Below are positions 54,701 through 63,131 of a stretch of DNA of 64,000 nt, piece by piece. Source of the stretch: Paenibacillus ihumii (GTDB taxonomy: Bacteria; Bacillota; Bacilli; Paenibacillales; Paenibacillaceae). The stretch lies in assembly GCF_001403875.1 (NCBI RefSeq), contig NZ_LN884299.1:1860117-1924116 (forward strand), given 5' to 3'. Each line of letters begins with the position of its first letter. Position 1 is the stretch's first letter. The notes beneath the pieces are model-generated. The model was not told the origin of the DNA and searched no databases. It was given only the letters and a program-made list of their open reading frames with translations. The translations under genes and the position numbers were made by a program.

Positions 54701-54940
54701 ATCGAGGGGTCGAGGGGGGCATCCGCCTTATCGCCAAACGAGACGCCGGGAAATGCGGAAGTCGTGCAGCTCTCAATTTTTGGAGATGAATTGCCGGTCG
54801 CAAAAGCGAAACCTGTCGAGGAAGATGCCAAGGTGCGCAGCATACTCAATATGGTTAAGAATGCCGATCTGCTGAATATGACGCCGCTTCAGGCGATGCA
54901 ACTGATCAATGATTTGAAGATGAAGGCCAAAAACTTATAA
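51761..54940 (+). CDS. mutS: DNA mismatch repair protein MutS with repeat-expanded C-terminal linker
   Basis: A 1059-residue protein, well above the usual 850-900. It recognises mismatches and recruits MutL. The mismatch-probe Phe-Glu motif is in LFFRLGDFYEMFF near residue 30. Connector, lever and clamp domains follow. The ATPase has Walker A GPNMAGKSTYM (about 611-621), Walker B SLIIIDELGRGTSTSEG and STHFHELAHLE. From about residue 800 a long disordered linker follows, including six 15-residue repeats of PQEPYKLTAAKGADG type (894-983). The C-terminus then holds a beta-clamp-binding motif QLSIF and a terminal helical domain (NMTPLQAMQLINDLKMKAKN). ATG 51761 has GGAGG 6 bases upstream. The catalytic core is intact. 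Confidence 0.97.
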   Translation: MATYTPMIQQYLSVKAQAQDAFLFFRLGDFYEMFFDDAILASKELEITLTARAGGPDEKIPMCGVPYHSAENYIHRLIEKGYKVAICEQTEDPAEAKGVVRREIVRVVTPGTVMEGKTVGEKANNYILCITERQGMMAIASCDLSTGELYVSSSPSSKEWLRDEVGLYDPSEMIGDSALLDWLREASSPVGKPVVYTPWDKAKDELGRKQFGEAAWARLEPERRDCVALLVGYLSETQKRSLGQLTKISAYEPENFMILDPFTRRNLELVETVRERSKRGSLLWLLDRTETSMGARMLRRWIDKPLLHRSQIEERLEAVDQLFGSFILREDLKEALKQIYDLERLVGRIAFGSANGRDLIALKQSLRQVPAIKALCQSSASTTLSRIAGEMDECVDLADQIEAAIADEPPVSVRDGGIIKAGYHERLDELREAGTNGKRWIAELEAAERQATGIKSLKIGYNKVFGYYIEVTKANLSLLPEGRYERKQTLANAERFVTPELKEKETLILEAEEKMVDLEYTLFTELRERISGEITRLQRLAEQLAEIDVYRSLAAVAADSGFVKPALTDGYDMVIEQGRHPVVESVMRDSAFIANSTKLQQEEASILLITGPNMAGKSTYMRQVALISIMAQIGSFVPAASAEIPMIDRIFTRIGAADDLIGGQSTFMVEMADIQVMTEKATSRSLIIIDELGRGTSTSEGMAIAQAVIEYVHDHIGCKALVSTHFHELAHLENSLSGLSNYSMAVQESGDKVHFLRKLIPGAADSSYGIYCARLAGLPGGIIERAYGLLQGFEQAAAEVATGGAERRAGQAVQQSAEAPDGRASGVAVQPANRLDGFAQAGSLGTAAAPRVIGEGVAGAEGSASGEVSHLAGTETVNQVVAEASNKAWNGVSPQEPYKSTAVESVEGPEDPYKLTAAKGADGPQEPYKLTAAKGADGPQEPYKLTAAEGAEGSQEPHNSTAVEGLGGVKEPHNSTAIEGIEGSRGASALSPNETPGNAEVVQLSIFGDELPVAKAKPVEEDAKVRSILNMVKNADLLNMTPLQAMQLINDLKMKAKNL
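54440..54709 (+). repeat. 45-bp in-frame minisatellite within mutS, six copies
   Basis: Six 45-bp units encode PQEPYKSTAVESVEG, PEDPYKLTAAKGADG, PQEPYKLTAAKGADG, PQEPYKLTAAEGAEG, SQEPHNSTAVEGLGG and VKEPHNSTAIEGIEG. Units 2-4 are almost identical at the DNA level, showing recent expansion. Unit length is a multiple of three, so the frame is kept. Confidence 0.95.
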
Positions 54941-55120
54941 TCTAAATATAAGAGAAACTCACATAAGAGGCTCGGGAATGTAAAAAATGGATGAAGGCAA
55001 GGGAGAACATCTCATGAACCTATATTATCCAGGGTATGGAATATAGGAGCAACAGCGACCGCGGGAACAATTGATGTACTTGTCTTACCTCCATTTCCAT
55101 TTGTATCGTTCAACTTATAA

Positions 55121-55304
55121 TAAATGGATTTACAGCGGTTATTTTCTACGACAAGAAAAGGAAGTTGGATTTAAATGGATTTCATGTCACTAAAGAAGGA
55201 AATTTACCAATGATGGGTGGGAGCCTTGATTTTAGGTATGTAAAATCCATTTATTTCCCTAAAACATTTGTTTAGGGTTTAATTAGATGCATGAATTCCA
55301 TTTA
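55121..55304. mobile_element. MITE-like element, copy 2 (184 bp)
   Basis: It has the same 184-bp length as 17581-17764 and aligns with it almost without gaps. The ends are TAAATGGATTT and GAATTCCATTTA, with one mismatch in the terminal repeat. The best-conserved blocks are both ends, the central TTTAAATGGATTTCATG and TTTAGGGNTTAATTAGA. There is no coding capacity. Confidence 0.7.
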
Positions 55305-55312
55305 AAAATTAA

Positions 55313-55560
55313 TGTTTGGGATTTGCATCTTCGTTTGGCATTTACATCATAGTTTCGTATTTACATCATATTTCGTATTTGCATCATAGTTTCGTATTGC
55401 ATCATTGTTTCGTATTTGCATCATAGTTTGGTGTTTGCATCTCGTATTTGCAATTTTGATTGTATCTGCCCCTTTATATGGGATTTACAGCCTGTTTGGT
55501 ATTGCATCATTTGTTGGTATGTGTATCATCGTTTCGTATTTGCATCTTTTGGTGCGGTAT
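55313..55560. repeat. Degenerate 19-bp tandem repeat array
   Basis: Words of the form CATCATAGTTTCGTATTTG recur about ten times with changes and phase slips, beginning right after the MITE-like element. Confidence 0.8.
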
Positions 55561-55731
55561 CTTAGTGTACAACGGTGTAATATAAAATGAACTAGATCTT
55601 GCTGGTTAAGGGGATCTTCCAAGATATCAGGGATTAGCTTATTAGTTCATCTTATATATAAATACAAAACCGAATATACAATAATCCCGGAAAAAATAAT
55701 CCCAGAAAAGTTCAGGAAGAGGTGAGTAATG

Positions 55732-57562
55732 ATGGCCCATATCGTTGTGCTGGACGAGCATATCGCCAACCAGATTGCTGCCGGAGAAGTGGTGGAGCGC
55801 CCTTCTTCCGTCGTAAAGGAACTGGTCGAGAATGCGGTCGATGCCGGGGCCCGCAAAATCGACGTTCAGGTAGAGGAGGGCGGGCTGCAGCTGATCCGGG
55901 TCACGGACAACGGCTCGGGGATCGAGCCGGAGGACTGCGAGAAGGCTTTTTATCGCCATGCGACAAGCAAGCTGCTCACCGGACGCGATTTATTCCAAAT
56001 CCGCAGCCTCGGATTTCGCGGGGAGGCGCTGCCCAGTATCGCGGCCGTTGCCAAAGTACAACTGCTGACAAGCAGCAATGACAGCGGCCTCGGCCGGGTG
56101 ATTGTCATTGAAGGCGGCTCCCTGAAGCAGAATGAGGAGGCGGCAGCGCCAAAGGGAACAGATATTACGATTCGGGAGCTTTTCTACAATACGCCGGCGA
56201 GGCTGAAATACATGAAGACGATTCAGACTGAGCTCGGGCATATTTCCGACGTCATGTATCGGCAGGCGCTGGCTCACCCCGAGATTGCCATCTCCCTGCG
56301 CCACAATGGAAATACCCTACTGCAAACGCAGGGCAATGGCGATTTGCTTCAGGTCATCGCATCGATTTACGGGATCAATGCCTCCAAGGCAATGCTGCCT
56401 ATCGATGAAGAGAATCTTGACTATAAATTAAGCGGCTATATCGGGCGGCCGGATTTGACCCGTTCCAACCGGAGCGGTATTTCGACGATCGTGAACGGCA
56501 GGTATATTCGCAATCAGGGATTGTACCAAGCGATTCTGCGCGCCTATCATACGCTGCTGCCGATTAACCGTTACCCGCTTATTGTTCTGCAGCTGGACAT
56601 GCATCCCTCTCTCGTGGATGTCAATGTGCATCCGTCCAAGCTGGAGGTTAGATTCAGCAAAGAGCCCGAGTTGAATGCCTTCGTCGAGGAGAGCATTCGC
56701 GGGCTGCTGCAAGGTCAGGTGCTCATTCCGCAGGTCGTGAAGCAGAGCATCGGGAAGGGGGCAAACCGCTCGGTCATTCAAGAGCAGTTCCACTTCCCGG
56801 CGGCGCGCGCGGATGCTGCCGACCCCCGGCTGTTCCCTCAGCGTGACACCGCTGATCCCGGGCTGTCCCCGCAGCGTGAAGCTGCCGGCCCTGGGCTGCA
56901 GCAGCTATGCGCCACCGCAGGCGGGCGGCCGTATGCCGGAAGCGTTGTACGGCTCGCCGGAGGCGGCGCCGGAGCTTCCGTCCTTCCCGGAGCTGACCCT
57001 AATCGGCCAGCACCATGGCACCTACCTGATCGCTCAGAATGAGGACGGGCTGTATCTGATCGATCAGCACGCCGCACATGAGCGGGTCAACTATGAATAT
57101 TATTATGAGAAATTCGGTCACCCTGCGGACGCTTCCCAGGAGCTGCTCATTCCGATCACGCTGGAATTCACGTCCGCGGAGAGCGAGAAGCTCAAGGAGC
57201 GGCTGAATTGGTTCGAGAGCGCCGGGGTCATCCTGGAGCACTTCGGCGGCGGAACGTTCCGCGTCGTCTCTTATCCGTACTGGTTCCCTTCGGGCGAGGA
57301 GGCGGCCATTATCGAGGAGATGGCCGAATGGGTGCTGCAGGAGCGGCAGATTGATCTCGCAAAGCTGCGGGAGAAATCTTCGATTCTCGTCTCCTGCAAA
57401 GCATCCATCAAGGCGAACCAGAAGCTGACGCAGGAGGAAGCGACGACGCTTATCCAGAGGCTGGCGGCCTGCAAGCAGCCGTATACCTGTCCGCATGGAA
57501 GACCGATCGTCGTCAGCTTCTCGACCTATGATTTGGAGAAGCTGTTCAAACGAGTCATGTGA
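55732..57562 (+). pseudogene. mutL: DNA mismatch repair protein MutL, frameshifted in the linker
   Basis: The N-terminal GHKL ATPase is intact in frame 1: ELVENAVDAGARKIDV, RVTDNGSGIEPED, GFRGEALPSIAAVAKV, and a transducer domain to about residue 335. The C-terminal endonuclease and dimerisation domain is intact in frame 2 (to 57562): LIDQHAAHERVNYEYYYEKF with the metal-binding DQHAxxE motif, and QPYTCPHGRPIVV. The two frames overlap between 56813 and 57042, and one extra base near 56930 (GGCGGGCGGCCGTATGCC) would explain it. The linker also holds about three 10-residue repeats (AADPRLFPQRDT, ADPGLSPQRE, AAGPGLQQL). If real, the strain makes no full-length MutL. Two ATGs (55729, 55732) follow AAGAGGTGAG. 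Confidence 0.88.
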
Positions 57563-57577
57563 TCGGAGGAAGAAAGA

Positions 57578-58351
57578 TTGATTATTACGACCGGAGAGCA
57601 TCATGCCCCGGCGGCGGTGAAGCGCGCCGCAGCTCTGGCAGCGAAGTCGGGCTGCCGCTATGTACCGAGAAACCGGGCCTCGATGGCGAGGCTTGCAGAG
57701 CTGCATCCCGGGGAAGACATACTTGTCATACTCGAAGGGGGAGCCCGGCTGCACCGCCCCGGCGAGCAGCCGATGAACTTCCACCCCAGCATGTCGTTCG
57801 TCCGGGCCAAGCGGCTGTTCAAAGGGGAGCAGGATACGATGCTGGAAGCGGCTGGCGTGAAGCCCGGGGACACGATCATCGATTGCACGGCTGGGCTCGG
57901 GTCGGATTCCATCGTATTTTCCCTCGGTGCGGGGCCCAAGGGCAGGGTCATCGCCATGGAGGATTCGCTCCCGCTTTGGGCGCTGCTCAGCGAGGGGTTG
58001 ACTTATTATGAGTCCGGGCTCCAGCCCTTTGACGAAGCGCTGCGGCGCATTGAACCGCGGCTTGGACATCATTTGGGACAGCTGGAGCTAATGCCGGATC
58101 AAAGCGCGGATATTGTCTATTTTGACCCAATGTTCCGCGATCCTGTCCTGGAGTCCGCCTCGATCTCGCCGCTGCGCGCGTTTGCCAATGACAGCCGCCT
58201 GGAGGAGGCGGCCATTGCTGAGGCCTGCCGTGTCGCCCGAAGAGCGGTCATTCTGAAAGAGAAAATCGGCAGCGGCGAATTCGAGAGACTGGGATTTCGC
58301 GTGTTGGGCCGCAGCCGTTCCAAAATAACGTACGGAGTGATTACCCCTTGA
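57578..58351 (+). CDS. Class I SAM-dependent methyltransferase, RsmJ-like
   Basis: A 257-residue protein. The SAM-binding motif I is DTIIDCTAGLGSDSIVFSLG. The catalytic-type motif IV is VYFDPMFRDP, as in RsmJ (YhiQ), the 16S rRNA G1516 methyltransferase of gamma-proteobacteria. Bacillota homologues are less studied, so the rRNA target is inferred. The start is TTG at 57578 with GGAGGAAG 5 bases upstream, 15 bp after mutL. Its stop overlaps the miaA start by 4 bp, so mutL, this gene, miaA and hfq appear to be one operon. Confidence 0.82.
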   Translation: MIITTGEHHAPAAVKRAAALAAKSGCRYVPRNRASMARLAELHPGEDILVILEGGARLHRPGEQPMNFHPSMSFVRAKRLFKGEQDTMLEAAGVKPGDTIIDCTAGLGSDSIVFSLGAGPKGRVIAMEDSLPLWALLSEGLTYYESGLQPFDEALRRIEPRLGHHLGQLELMPDQSADIVYFDPMFRDPVLESASISPLRAFANDSRLEEAAIAEACRVARRAVILKEKIGSGEFERLGFRVLGRSRSKITYGVITP

Positions 58352-59322
58352 ACTTACAACATAAACCCAAGCTGCTCGTGCTGGTCGGGCCGACGGCCGT
58401 GGGCAAGACGCGCCTGAGCATCGAGATAGCCAAGGCGTTCTCCTGCGAAATTATTTCCGGTGATTCGATGCAGGTCTACCGGGGTATGGATATCGGTACG
58501 GCCAAAATCACCCCGGAGGAGATGCAGGGGATTCCCCATCATCTGATCGACGTGCTGGAGCCGGACGAGCCGTTCTCGGTCGCCCAGTTCCAGGAATGGA
58601 GCAAGCAGCTGATTACGGAAATCCACCAGCGAGGGAACCTGCCGTTCATTGTGGGAGGGACGGGCCTATACGTCGAATCGGTCTGCTATGAGTACCAATT
58701 TACGGAAGCGGGCATGGATGAAGCGTTCCGCGAAGCGCATAAGCGGCTCGCCGAGGAGGAGGGGGCAGAGGCGCTGCACCGGAAACTGGCGGCCGTTGAC
58801 CCTAAGTCTGCGGCGAGATTGCATCCCAACGACGTGCGCCGGGTCGTGCGGGCGCTGGAGATTTACCATTTGACGGGCGAGACGCTGTCGGCCCAGCTGG
58901 AGGGCCAGACAAAGCAGTCGCCGTATGATCTTTGCTTGATCGGTTTGACAATGGACCGTCAAATGCTTTATAACCGTATTGAACAGCGAATCGACGAAAT
59001 GATCGCTAACGGACTGGTAGATGAGGTAAAGGGACTGCTGGATAAAGGATATAACCGGGATATGGTATCCATGCAGGGACTCGGCTACAAGGAGATGGCG
59101 GAGCATCTTCAGGATGGCGTGCCCCTTCACGAAGCGATAGAGAAATTAAAGAGGGATACCCGGCGGTTTGCCAAGCGCCAGCTCTCTTGGTTTCGGCGGA
59201 TGAAGGACATTTCGTGGATCGATGTGGGCGACGGTCAAAATTTTTCCGGGAATTTAAAGGCCGCTCATGCTATAATAGCAGGAAAGTTTCCCACTGATCT
59301 TGAATATAATTCAAAACACTAA
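58348..59322 (+). CDS. miaA: tRNA dimethylallyltransferase MiaA
   Basis: A 324-residue enzyme that adds a dimethylallyl group to A37 of tRNAs reading UNN codons. P-loop VGPTAVGKTRLSIEIA, the substrate-site motif ISGDSMQVYRGMDIGTAKI, PHHLIDVLEPDEPFSVAQF and the Zn/tRNA region LGYKEMAEHL are present. It starts with TTG overlapping the methyltransferase stop. The well-known mutL-miaA-hfq order supports it. Confidence 0.96.
   Translation: MNLQHKPKLLVLVGPTAVGKTRLSIEIAKAFSCEIISGDSMQVYRGMDIGTAKITPEEMQGIPHHLIDVLEPDEPFSVAQFQEWSKQLITEIHQRGNLPFIVGGTGLYVESVCYEYQFTEAGMDEAFREAHKRLAEEEGAEALHRKLAAVDPKSAARLHPNDVRRVVRALEIYHLTGETLSAQLEGQTKQSPYDLCLIGLTMDRQMLYNRIEQRIDEMIANGLVDEVKGLLDKGYNRDMVSMQGLGYKEMAEHLQDGVPLHEAIEKLKRDTRRFAKRQLSWFRRMKDISWIDVGDGQNFSGNLKAAHAIIAGKFPTDLEYNSKH
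59268..59276 (+). promoter_or_regulatory. Extended -10 promoter inside the end of miaA, for hfq
   Basis: TGCTATAAT is an extended -10 consensus 71 bp before the hfq start. The -35 is poor. It would allow hfq transcription independent of miaA. Confidence 0.55.
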
Positions 59323-59346
59323 TGATTTCTATTGGGGGTACGGCTA

Positions 59347-59586
59347 ATGAACAAGTCCATTAATATCCAAGATACGTTCTTGAACCAATTACGCAAAGAG
59401 AGCATCCCTGTTACCGTCTTCTTGACCAACGGCTTTCAGATTAGAGGAACGATTAGAGCATTTGATAATTTTACGATCGTCATCGACAGCGACGGACGCC
59501 AGCAAATGGTGTACAAGCATGCGATTTCGACGTTTCAGCCGCAGCGCAATGTGTCGCTGATGCAAGAAAATCAGGGCGAAGGTTAA
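59347..59586 (+). CDS. hfq: RNA-binding protein Hfq
   Basis: A 79-residue Sm-like protein that forms a hexameric ring. Sm1 motif [20 protein letters not shown] with Sm2 [13 protein letters not shown] (the YKHA/YKHAIST core of Hfq) and the N-terminal [14 protein letters not shown] are conserved. ATG 59347 follows GGGGGT; a GTG at 59332 is in frame but less likely. In Bacillota Hfq binds A-rich RNA with a limited role in sRNA regulation. It follows miaA by 24 bp. Confidence 0.97.
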   Translation: MNKSINIQDTFLNQLRKESIPVTVFLTNGFQIRGTIRAFDNFTIVIDSDGRQQMVYKHAISTFQPQRNVSLMQENQGEG

Positions 59587-59641
59587 GCCTGATTGAAACT
59601 TTTTCAAAGCTGTTACGTTTAATGGTATAGGAAATGGAGCG

Positions 59642-59674
59642 GAGCAACCTGATAAGAGGTTGTTCTTTTCTTTC
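59642..59674 (+). terminator. Terminator after hfq
   Basis: The stem GAGCAACCT/AGGTTGTTC (one G-T pair) with a 6-base loop is followed by the T-rich TTTTCTTTC. Confidence 0.6.
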
Positions 59675-59717
59675 CGCGCACATTGCGACACTGGCAAGAA
59701 GGGAGTCAGAGATAACC

Positions 59718-62390
59718 ATGTCTACGAAAAGACCTTCCAGACTAGAAAGAAGCAGCAGGCCGGAACCGAAGGCTGCGAAGCCGAGGGCAAAAAGAAAAAA
59801 GAAGCTGACGGCCAAACGGGTATTGTGGACTTCGTTTTTTACGATTGCGTTTGCTATATTTTGCGCCATAGCAGGTTACCTGTACATTACGATCAGCGGT
59901 GAGAAAATATTGGCAGAGAACGAGGGGAAGCTGACGGTCTATGAGACGTCTAAAGTATATGACCGCAATGGCAACCTGATGGGTGAATTGTCGCTGGAGA
60001 AGAGCGAGCCCGTCAAGTCCGAGGAAATTCCCGACCTGCTCAAGAAGGCATTCATCGCCACGGAGGACAAACGATTCTATGATCATAACGGCGTCGACCT
60101 GTGGGCGATCGGCCGGGCCGCAGTAAAGGATATTGTGGCGCGCAAGCTCGTTGAGGGGGGCAGTACGATCACCCAGCAGCTTGCGAAGAATATTTTCCTG
60201 GATTTTGACAAGACGTTCTTCCGGAAAGCGACGGAAGTCTCGATCGCGATGGCGCTCGAGCGCAACAACACCAAGGATGAAATTCTCACCTTGTATCTGA
60301 ACCGGATTAACTTCGGGGGAACGGTGTACGGCATCAAGGCCGCGTCGATCCGCTACTTTGGCAAGAGCGATTTGAATGATCTTGAGCTATGGCAGATGGC
60401 TACCCTCGCGGCGATGCCGAAGGGGCCGTCCAAGTACAATCCGCTCCGCAATCCCGAGCTGTCGATGCAGCGCCGGGGAGTTGTTCTCCAGCTGATGTAT
60501 GAGCAGGGGTATATTACACAGGCCGAGATGGAGCATGCCAAGGCGGTCGTATACGACTACGAGCCTCCGGCCAGGAACCAGAGCTTCGAAGCCTTCAAGG
60601 ACTATGTCCTGGAGGAAGCGGAGCGCAAATGGGGCATGACGGAAGACCAGCTGAACCGCGGCGGCTATAAAATCTACACTACGATGGATATGAAGGCGCA
60701 GAAGGCTCTGGAGAAGGCGTTCGACAATGACGACTTCTTTGAGAAGAGCAAGGATGACCAGCAGGTTCAGGCCTCGATGGTCATCATGAACCATGAGAAC
60801 GGAAGCCTGGTGGCATTGCTTGGCGGACGCGATTATCAGCGGAAGGGCTTCAGCCGGCTCGACAGCCGCAGGCAGCCGGGCTCGACCTTCAAGCCGATCG
60901 TCTCCTTTGCACCGGCGCTGGATACGGGCAAATTTACGCCGGATTCCATGATCAGCAACGAGAAGCAGTGCTTCGGTAATTATTGTCCAAGCAATTTGGG
61001 CGGATCCTACTCCAGTACGATCAGCTTCAGAACCGCACTGACGAAATCGATCAATATCCCTGCGGTATGGCTGCTCAATGAGATCGGCGTCTCGACCGGC
61101 GTGAAGTATGCGACGGAGATGGGGATCACGATGGATAAGGAGGACCGCAATCTGGCGATTGCGCTAGGCGGTTTAACGCACGGAACGAATACGCTGGAAA
61201 TGGCTTCTGCGTTCAGCGTCTTTGCGAACCAAGGCAGATATAACGAGCCGTATTCGATCAAGTCGATCGTCGATCACAGCGGCAAAGAGGTTCATAAGGC
61301 CGATGCGCCGAAGCAGAAGCGGGTGCTTAAAGAGCAGACTGCCTATCAGATGACGCAAATGCTTCAGGATGTCGTTAACGAAGGAACGGGAAAAAGAGCG
61401 CGCATCAACCGCCCGGTTGCCGGTAAAACGGGAACGACGCAGCACGGCATCAAGAATCTGAAAAGCAGCAAGAACCGCGACGTCTGGTTCGTCGGCTACA
61501 CGCCGGAATGGACCGGAGCAGTCTGGATGGGGTATGACAACCCGGATAAGGATCACCTGCTGAACGGAAGCAGCGGTCAGACTGCCGCGCTGTTCGCAGC
61601 CGTGATGAAGGAAGCGCTGGAAGGCGTTCCGGTCAAGGATTTCCCTGTGCCGAAAAACATGCAGGAGACCGAGCCGCCAGTGGAGGAGCTTAGCGCACCG
61701 AGCGAGCTATCCGCTTCGTACAGCGAGGATACGCAGACGGTATCCTTGACCTGGAATGGCGCCGAGCAGGATGGAGCGGTCTATCGTATTTATCGCAAGG
61801 AAGCCTCGGAGGCCGAATACACGTATTACCTGGATGCGGCTACGACCGCGATCGAGGATTTAAGTGTCGTGCCGGGAACCAGCTATGAATACTATGTGAC
61901 CGCGTATGACCCAGCGAATGATATCGAGAGCGGGCCATCGAATAAGGTCGTTATCGAGACCGGCGCCGGCGAGCCGATGGACGATATTGACCCGGATGAA
62001 GGGGAACAGCTGCCATTCCCGCCTGGTCAAGGCCAGGACGGCAACGCTCCGGACCAAGGCCAAGGCGGATGGCCAGGTGGAGATGACCAAGGCCAGGGCA
62101 ATGGCGAAGGAAATAATCCGGGGCAGGGCAACGGCCAAGGCAATGGCCAAGGGAACGGCCAGGGTAACGGCCTTGGCAATGGCAATGGCAACGGCAATGG
62201 CAATGGCAGCGGAACAGGCACTCCTTCTGATCCAGGCGGTACCGGAGAAGGCAGCGGTAATTCTGAAGGAACTGACGGCTCGGGAACGACAGAGTCCGGG
62301 GCCGGAAATGCGGTAACGCCTCCGCCGGACAACAGCGGCGCGATGGATCCGTTCGGGGACCCTGCTGCAGGCATGAACGTTGAAGGTTAA
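59718..62390 (+). CDS. Penicillin-binding protein 1A with FnIII and Gly/Asn/Gln-rich tail
   Basis: A class A PBP of 890 residues. A basic cytoplasmic N-terminus (KPRAKRKKKLTAKR) and one helix (about 34-57) come first. The GT51 glycosyltransferase has the catalytic Glu in ATEDKRFYDHNGVD (near 115) and EGGSTITQQLAKNIFLDFD. The transpeptidase has SxxK as GSTFKP (near 387), SxN as SINIPA and KTG as AGKTGTTQ (near 569). An FnIII-like domain follows at about 656-747 (VSLTWNGAEQDGAVYRIYRK). The last 120 residues are a low-complexity tail of GQGNGQGN and GNGNGN repeats. It polymerises and cross-links peptidoglycan. ATG 59718 is preferred; the frame opens at 59634. Confidence 0.95.
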   Translation: MSTKRPSRLERSSRPEPKAAKPRAKRKKKLTAKRVLWTSFFTIAFAIFCAIAGYLYITISGEKILAENEGKLTVYETSKVYDRNGNLMGELSLEKSEPVKSEEIPDLLKKAFIATEDKRFYDHNGVDLWAIGRAAVKDIVARKLVEGGSTITQQLAKNIFLDFDKTFFRKATEVSIAMALERNNTKDEILTLYLNRINFGGTVYGIKAASIRYFGKSDLNDLELWQMATLAAMPKGPSKYNPLRNPELSMQRRGVVLQLMYEQGYITQAEMEHAKAVVYDYEPPARNQSFEAFKDYVLEEAERKWGMTEDQLNRGGYKIYTTMDMKAQKALEKAFDNDDFFEKSKDDQQVQASMVIMNHENGSLVALLGGRDYQRKGFSRLDSRRQPGSTFKPIVSFAPALDTGKFTPDSMISNEKQCFGNYCPSNLGGSYSSTISFRTALTKSINIPAVWLLNEIGVSTGVKYATEMGITMDKEDRNLAIALGGLTHGTNTLEMASAFSVFANQGRYNEPYSIKSIVDHSGKEVHKADAPKQKRVLKEQTAYQMTQMLQDVVNEGTGKRARINRPVAGKTGTTQHGIKNLKSSKNRDVWFVGYTPEWTGAVWMGYDNPDKDHLLNGSSGQTAALFAAVMKEALEGVPVKDFPVPKNMQETEPPVEELSAPSELSASYSEDTQTVSLTWNGAEQDGAVYRIYRKEASEAEYTYYLDAATTAIEDLSVVPGTSYEYYVTAYDPANDIESGPSNKVVIETGAGEPMDDIDPDEGEQLPFPPGQGQDGNAPDQGQGGWPGGDDQGQGNGEGNNPGQGNGQGNGQGNGQGNGLGNGNGNGNGNGSGTGTPSDPGGTGEGSGNSEGTDGSGTTESGAGNAVTPPPDNSGAMDPFGDPAAGMNVEG
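62085..62220 (+). repeat. Hexanucleotide/dodecanucleotide repeats in the PBP1A tail
   Basis: Repeats of GGCAATGGCCAAGGGAACGG type and then pure GGCAATGGCAAC units encode (GQGN)n and (GN)n. The frame is maintained. Confidence 0.85.
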
Positions 62391-62413
62391 GAAAACCAGC
62401 ATTTTCACTTACG

Positions 62414-62454
62414 AACCACCGGCAGGCTGAAATCAGCTTGCCGGTGGTTTTTTT
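62414..62454 (+). terminator. Terminator of the PBP1A gene
   Basis: A 17-bp near-perfect stem AACCACCGGCAGGCTGA/TCAGCTTGCCGGTGGTT with a 2-base loop, followed by seven T. Confidence 0.92.
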
Positions 62455-62569
62455 GATTGCAATGCGGCATTTATCGTTTAATAAACATGTAACTGCCTCA
62501 ATTTCGGTTTTGTGACTCTCTTTCAAATATGGTAAGCTGAAATTACATTGTGTTGAAAGGGTTTATACC

Positions 62570-63130
62570 ATGAAGCGAAAATTTGGAGACCGAGCGAACT
62601 GGCGACGCATCACCCAGCGTCAATTTAAATCCAAGTATGTGGAGAGCGACAGGTTTACAGGCTATGTGACGTTGTACACTATTTTTGCGCTGCGCGATCC
62701 TTTGTGGAAGACTTATGGGGGCCATACCTTCCGAATTGCAGATAAAGGCTATACCTGGCTTCAGTACTATCCGAAAGGAAGCCGCTATGTCGTCACAGCC
62801 ATGTTTGATGAGAAAGGCGATATTGTCGAGTGGTATATTGACGTGTGTAAGAATCAAGGGATTACCGATCAAGGCGTTCCCTGGTTTGACGACCTGTATT
62901 TGGACATCGTCGTGCTGAAGAACGGAGAAGTATTCCTGATGGATCAGGACGAGCTTGACGAAGCGCTGAGCAAGGGCCATATTACGGTGAAGGACTACGA
63001 CATGGCGATGGAGACGGCAAGGGAAGTGCTGGATGCGATCAAGCGGCATAATTTCCCGTACTTCCAAATGTCGCTGGAGCATTTCCGCAGCGGCTTTATG
63101 GATTCAGAACCGTTCAGGCCTGGAGGTTAA
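62570..63130 (+). CDS. DUF402 protein, nucleoside tri/diphosphate phosphatase-like (YgaC/Ntdp)
   Basis: A 186-residue protein with the DUF402 barrel: YVTLYTIFALRDPLWKTYGG, WLQYYPKGSRYVVTAMFDEK, the acidic metal-binding run IVEWYIDVCKNQG and LYLDIVVLKNGEVFLMDQDE. Relatives (FomD, staphylococcal Ntdp) hydrolyse nucleoside tri- and diphosphates. TTGAAAGGG lies upstream of the ATG. It overlaps nothing; the YdcF gene starts 1 base after its stop, so the two are coupled. Confidence 0.9.
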   Translation: MKRKFGDRANWRRITQRQFKSKYVESDRFTGYVTLYTIFALRDPLWKTYGGHTFRIADKGYTWLQYYPKGSRYVVTAMFDEKGDIVEWYIDVCKNQGITDQGVPWFDDLYLDIVVLKNGEVFLMDQDELDEALSKGHITVKDYDMAMETAREVLDAIKRHNFPYFQMSLEHFRSGFMDSEPFRPGG

Positions 63131-63131
63131 G

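Larger units (their letters stand above)
54941..55728. other. Gene-free 0.8 kb between mutS and mutL
   Basis: In Bacillus these genes are nearly adjacent. Here the gap holds a MITE-like element (55121-55304) and a degenerate 19-bp repeat array (about 55313-55560). The last 120 bp are the AT-rich mutL leader. No gene seen. Confidence 0.75.

Noticed and set aside
56999..58072. Minus-strand frame of 357 codons opposite mutL and the methyltransferase gene
   Set aside because: It is antisense to two clear genes; GC-rich codon bias opens it by chance.
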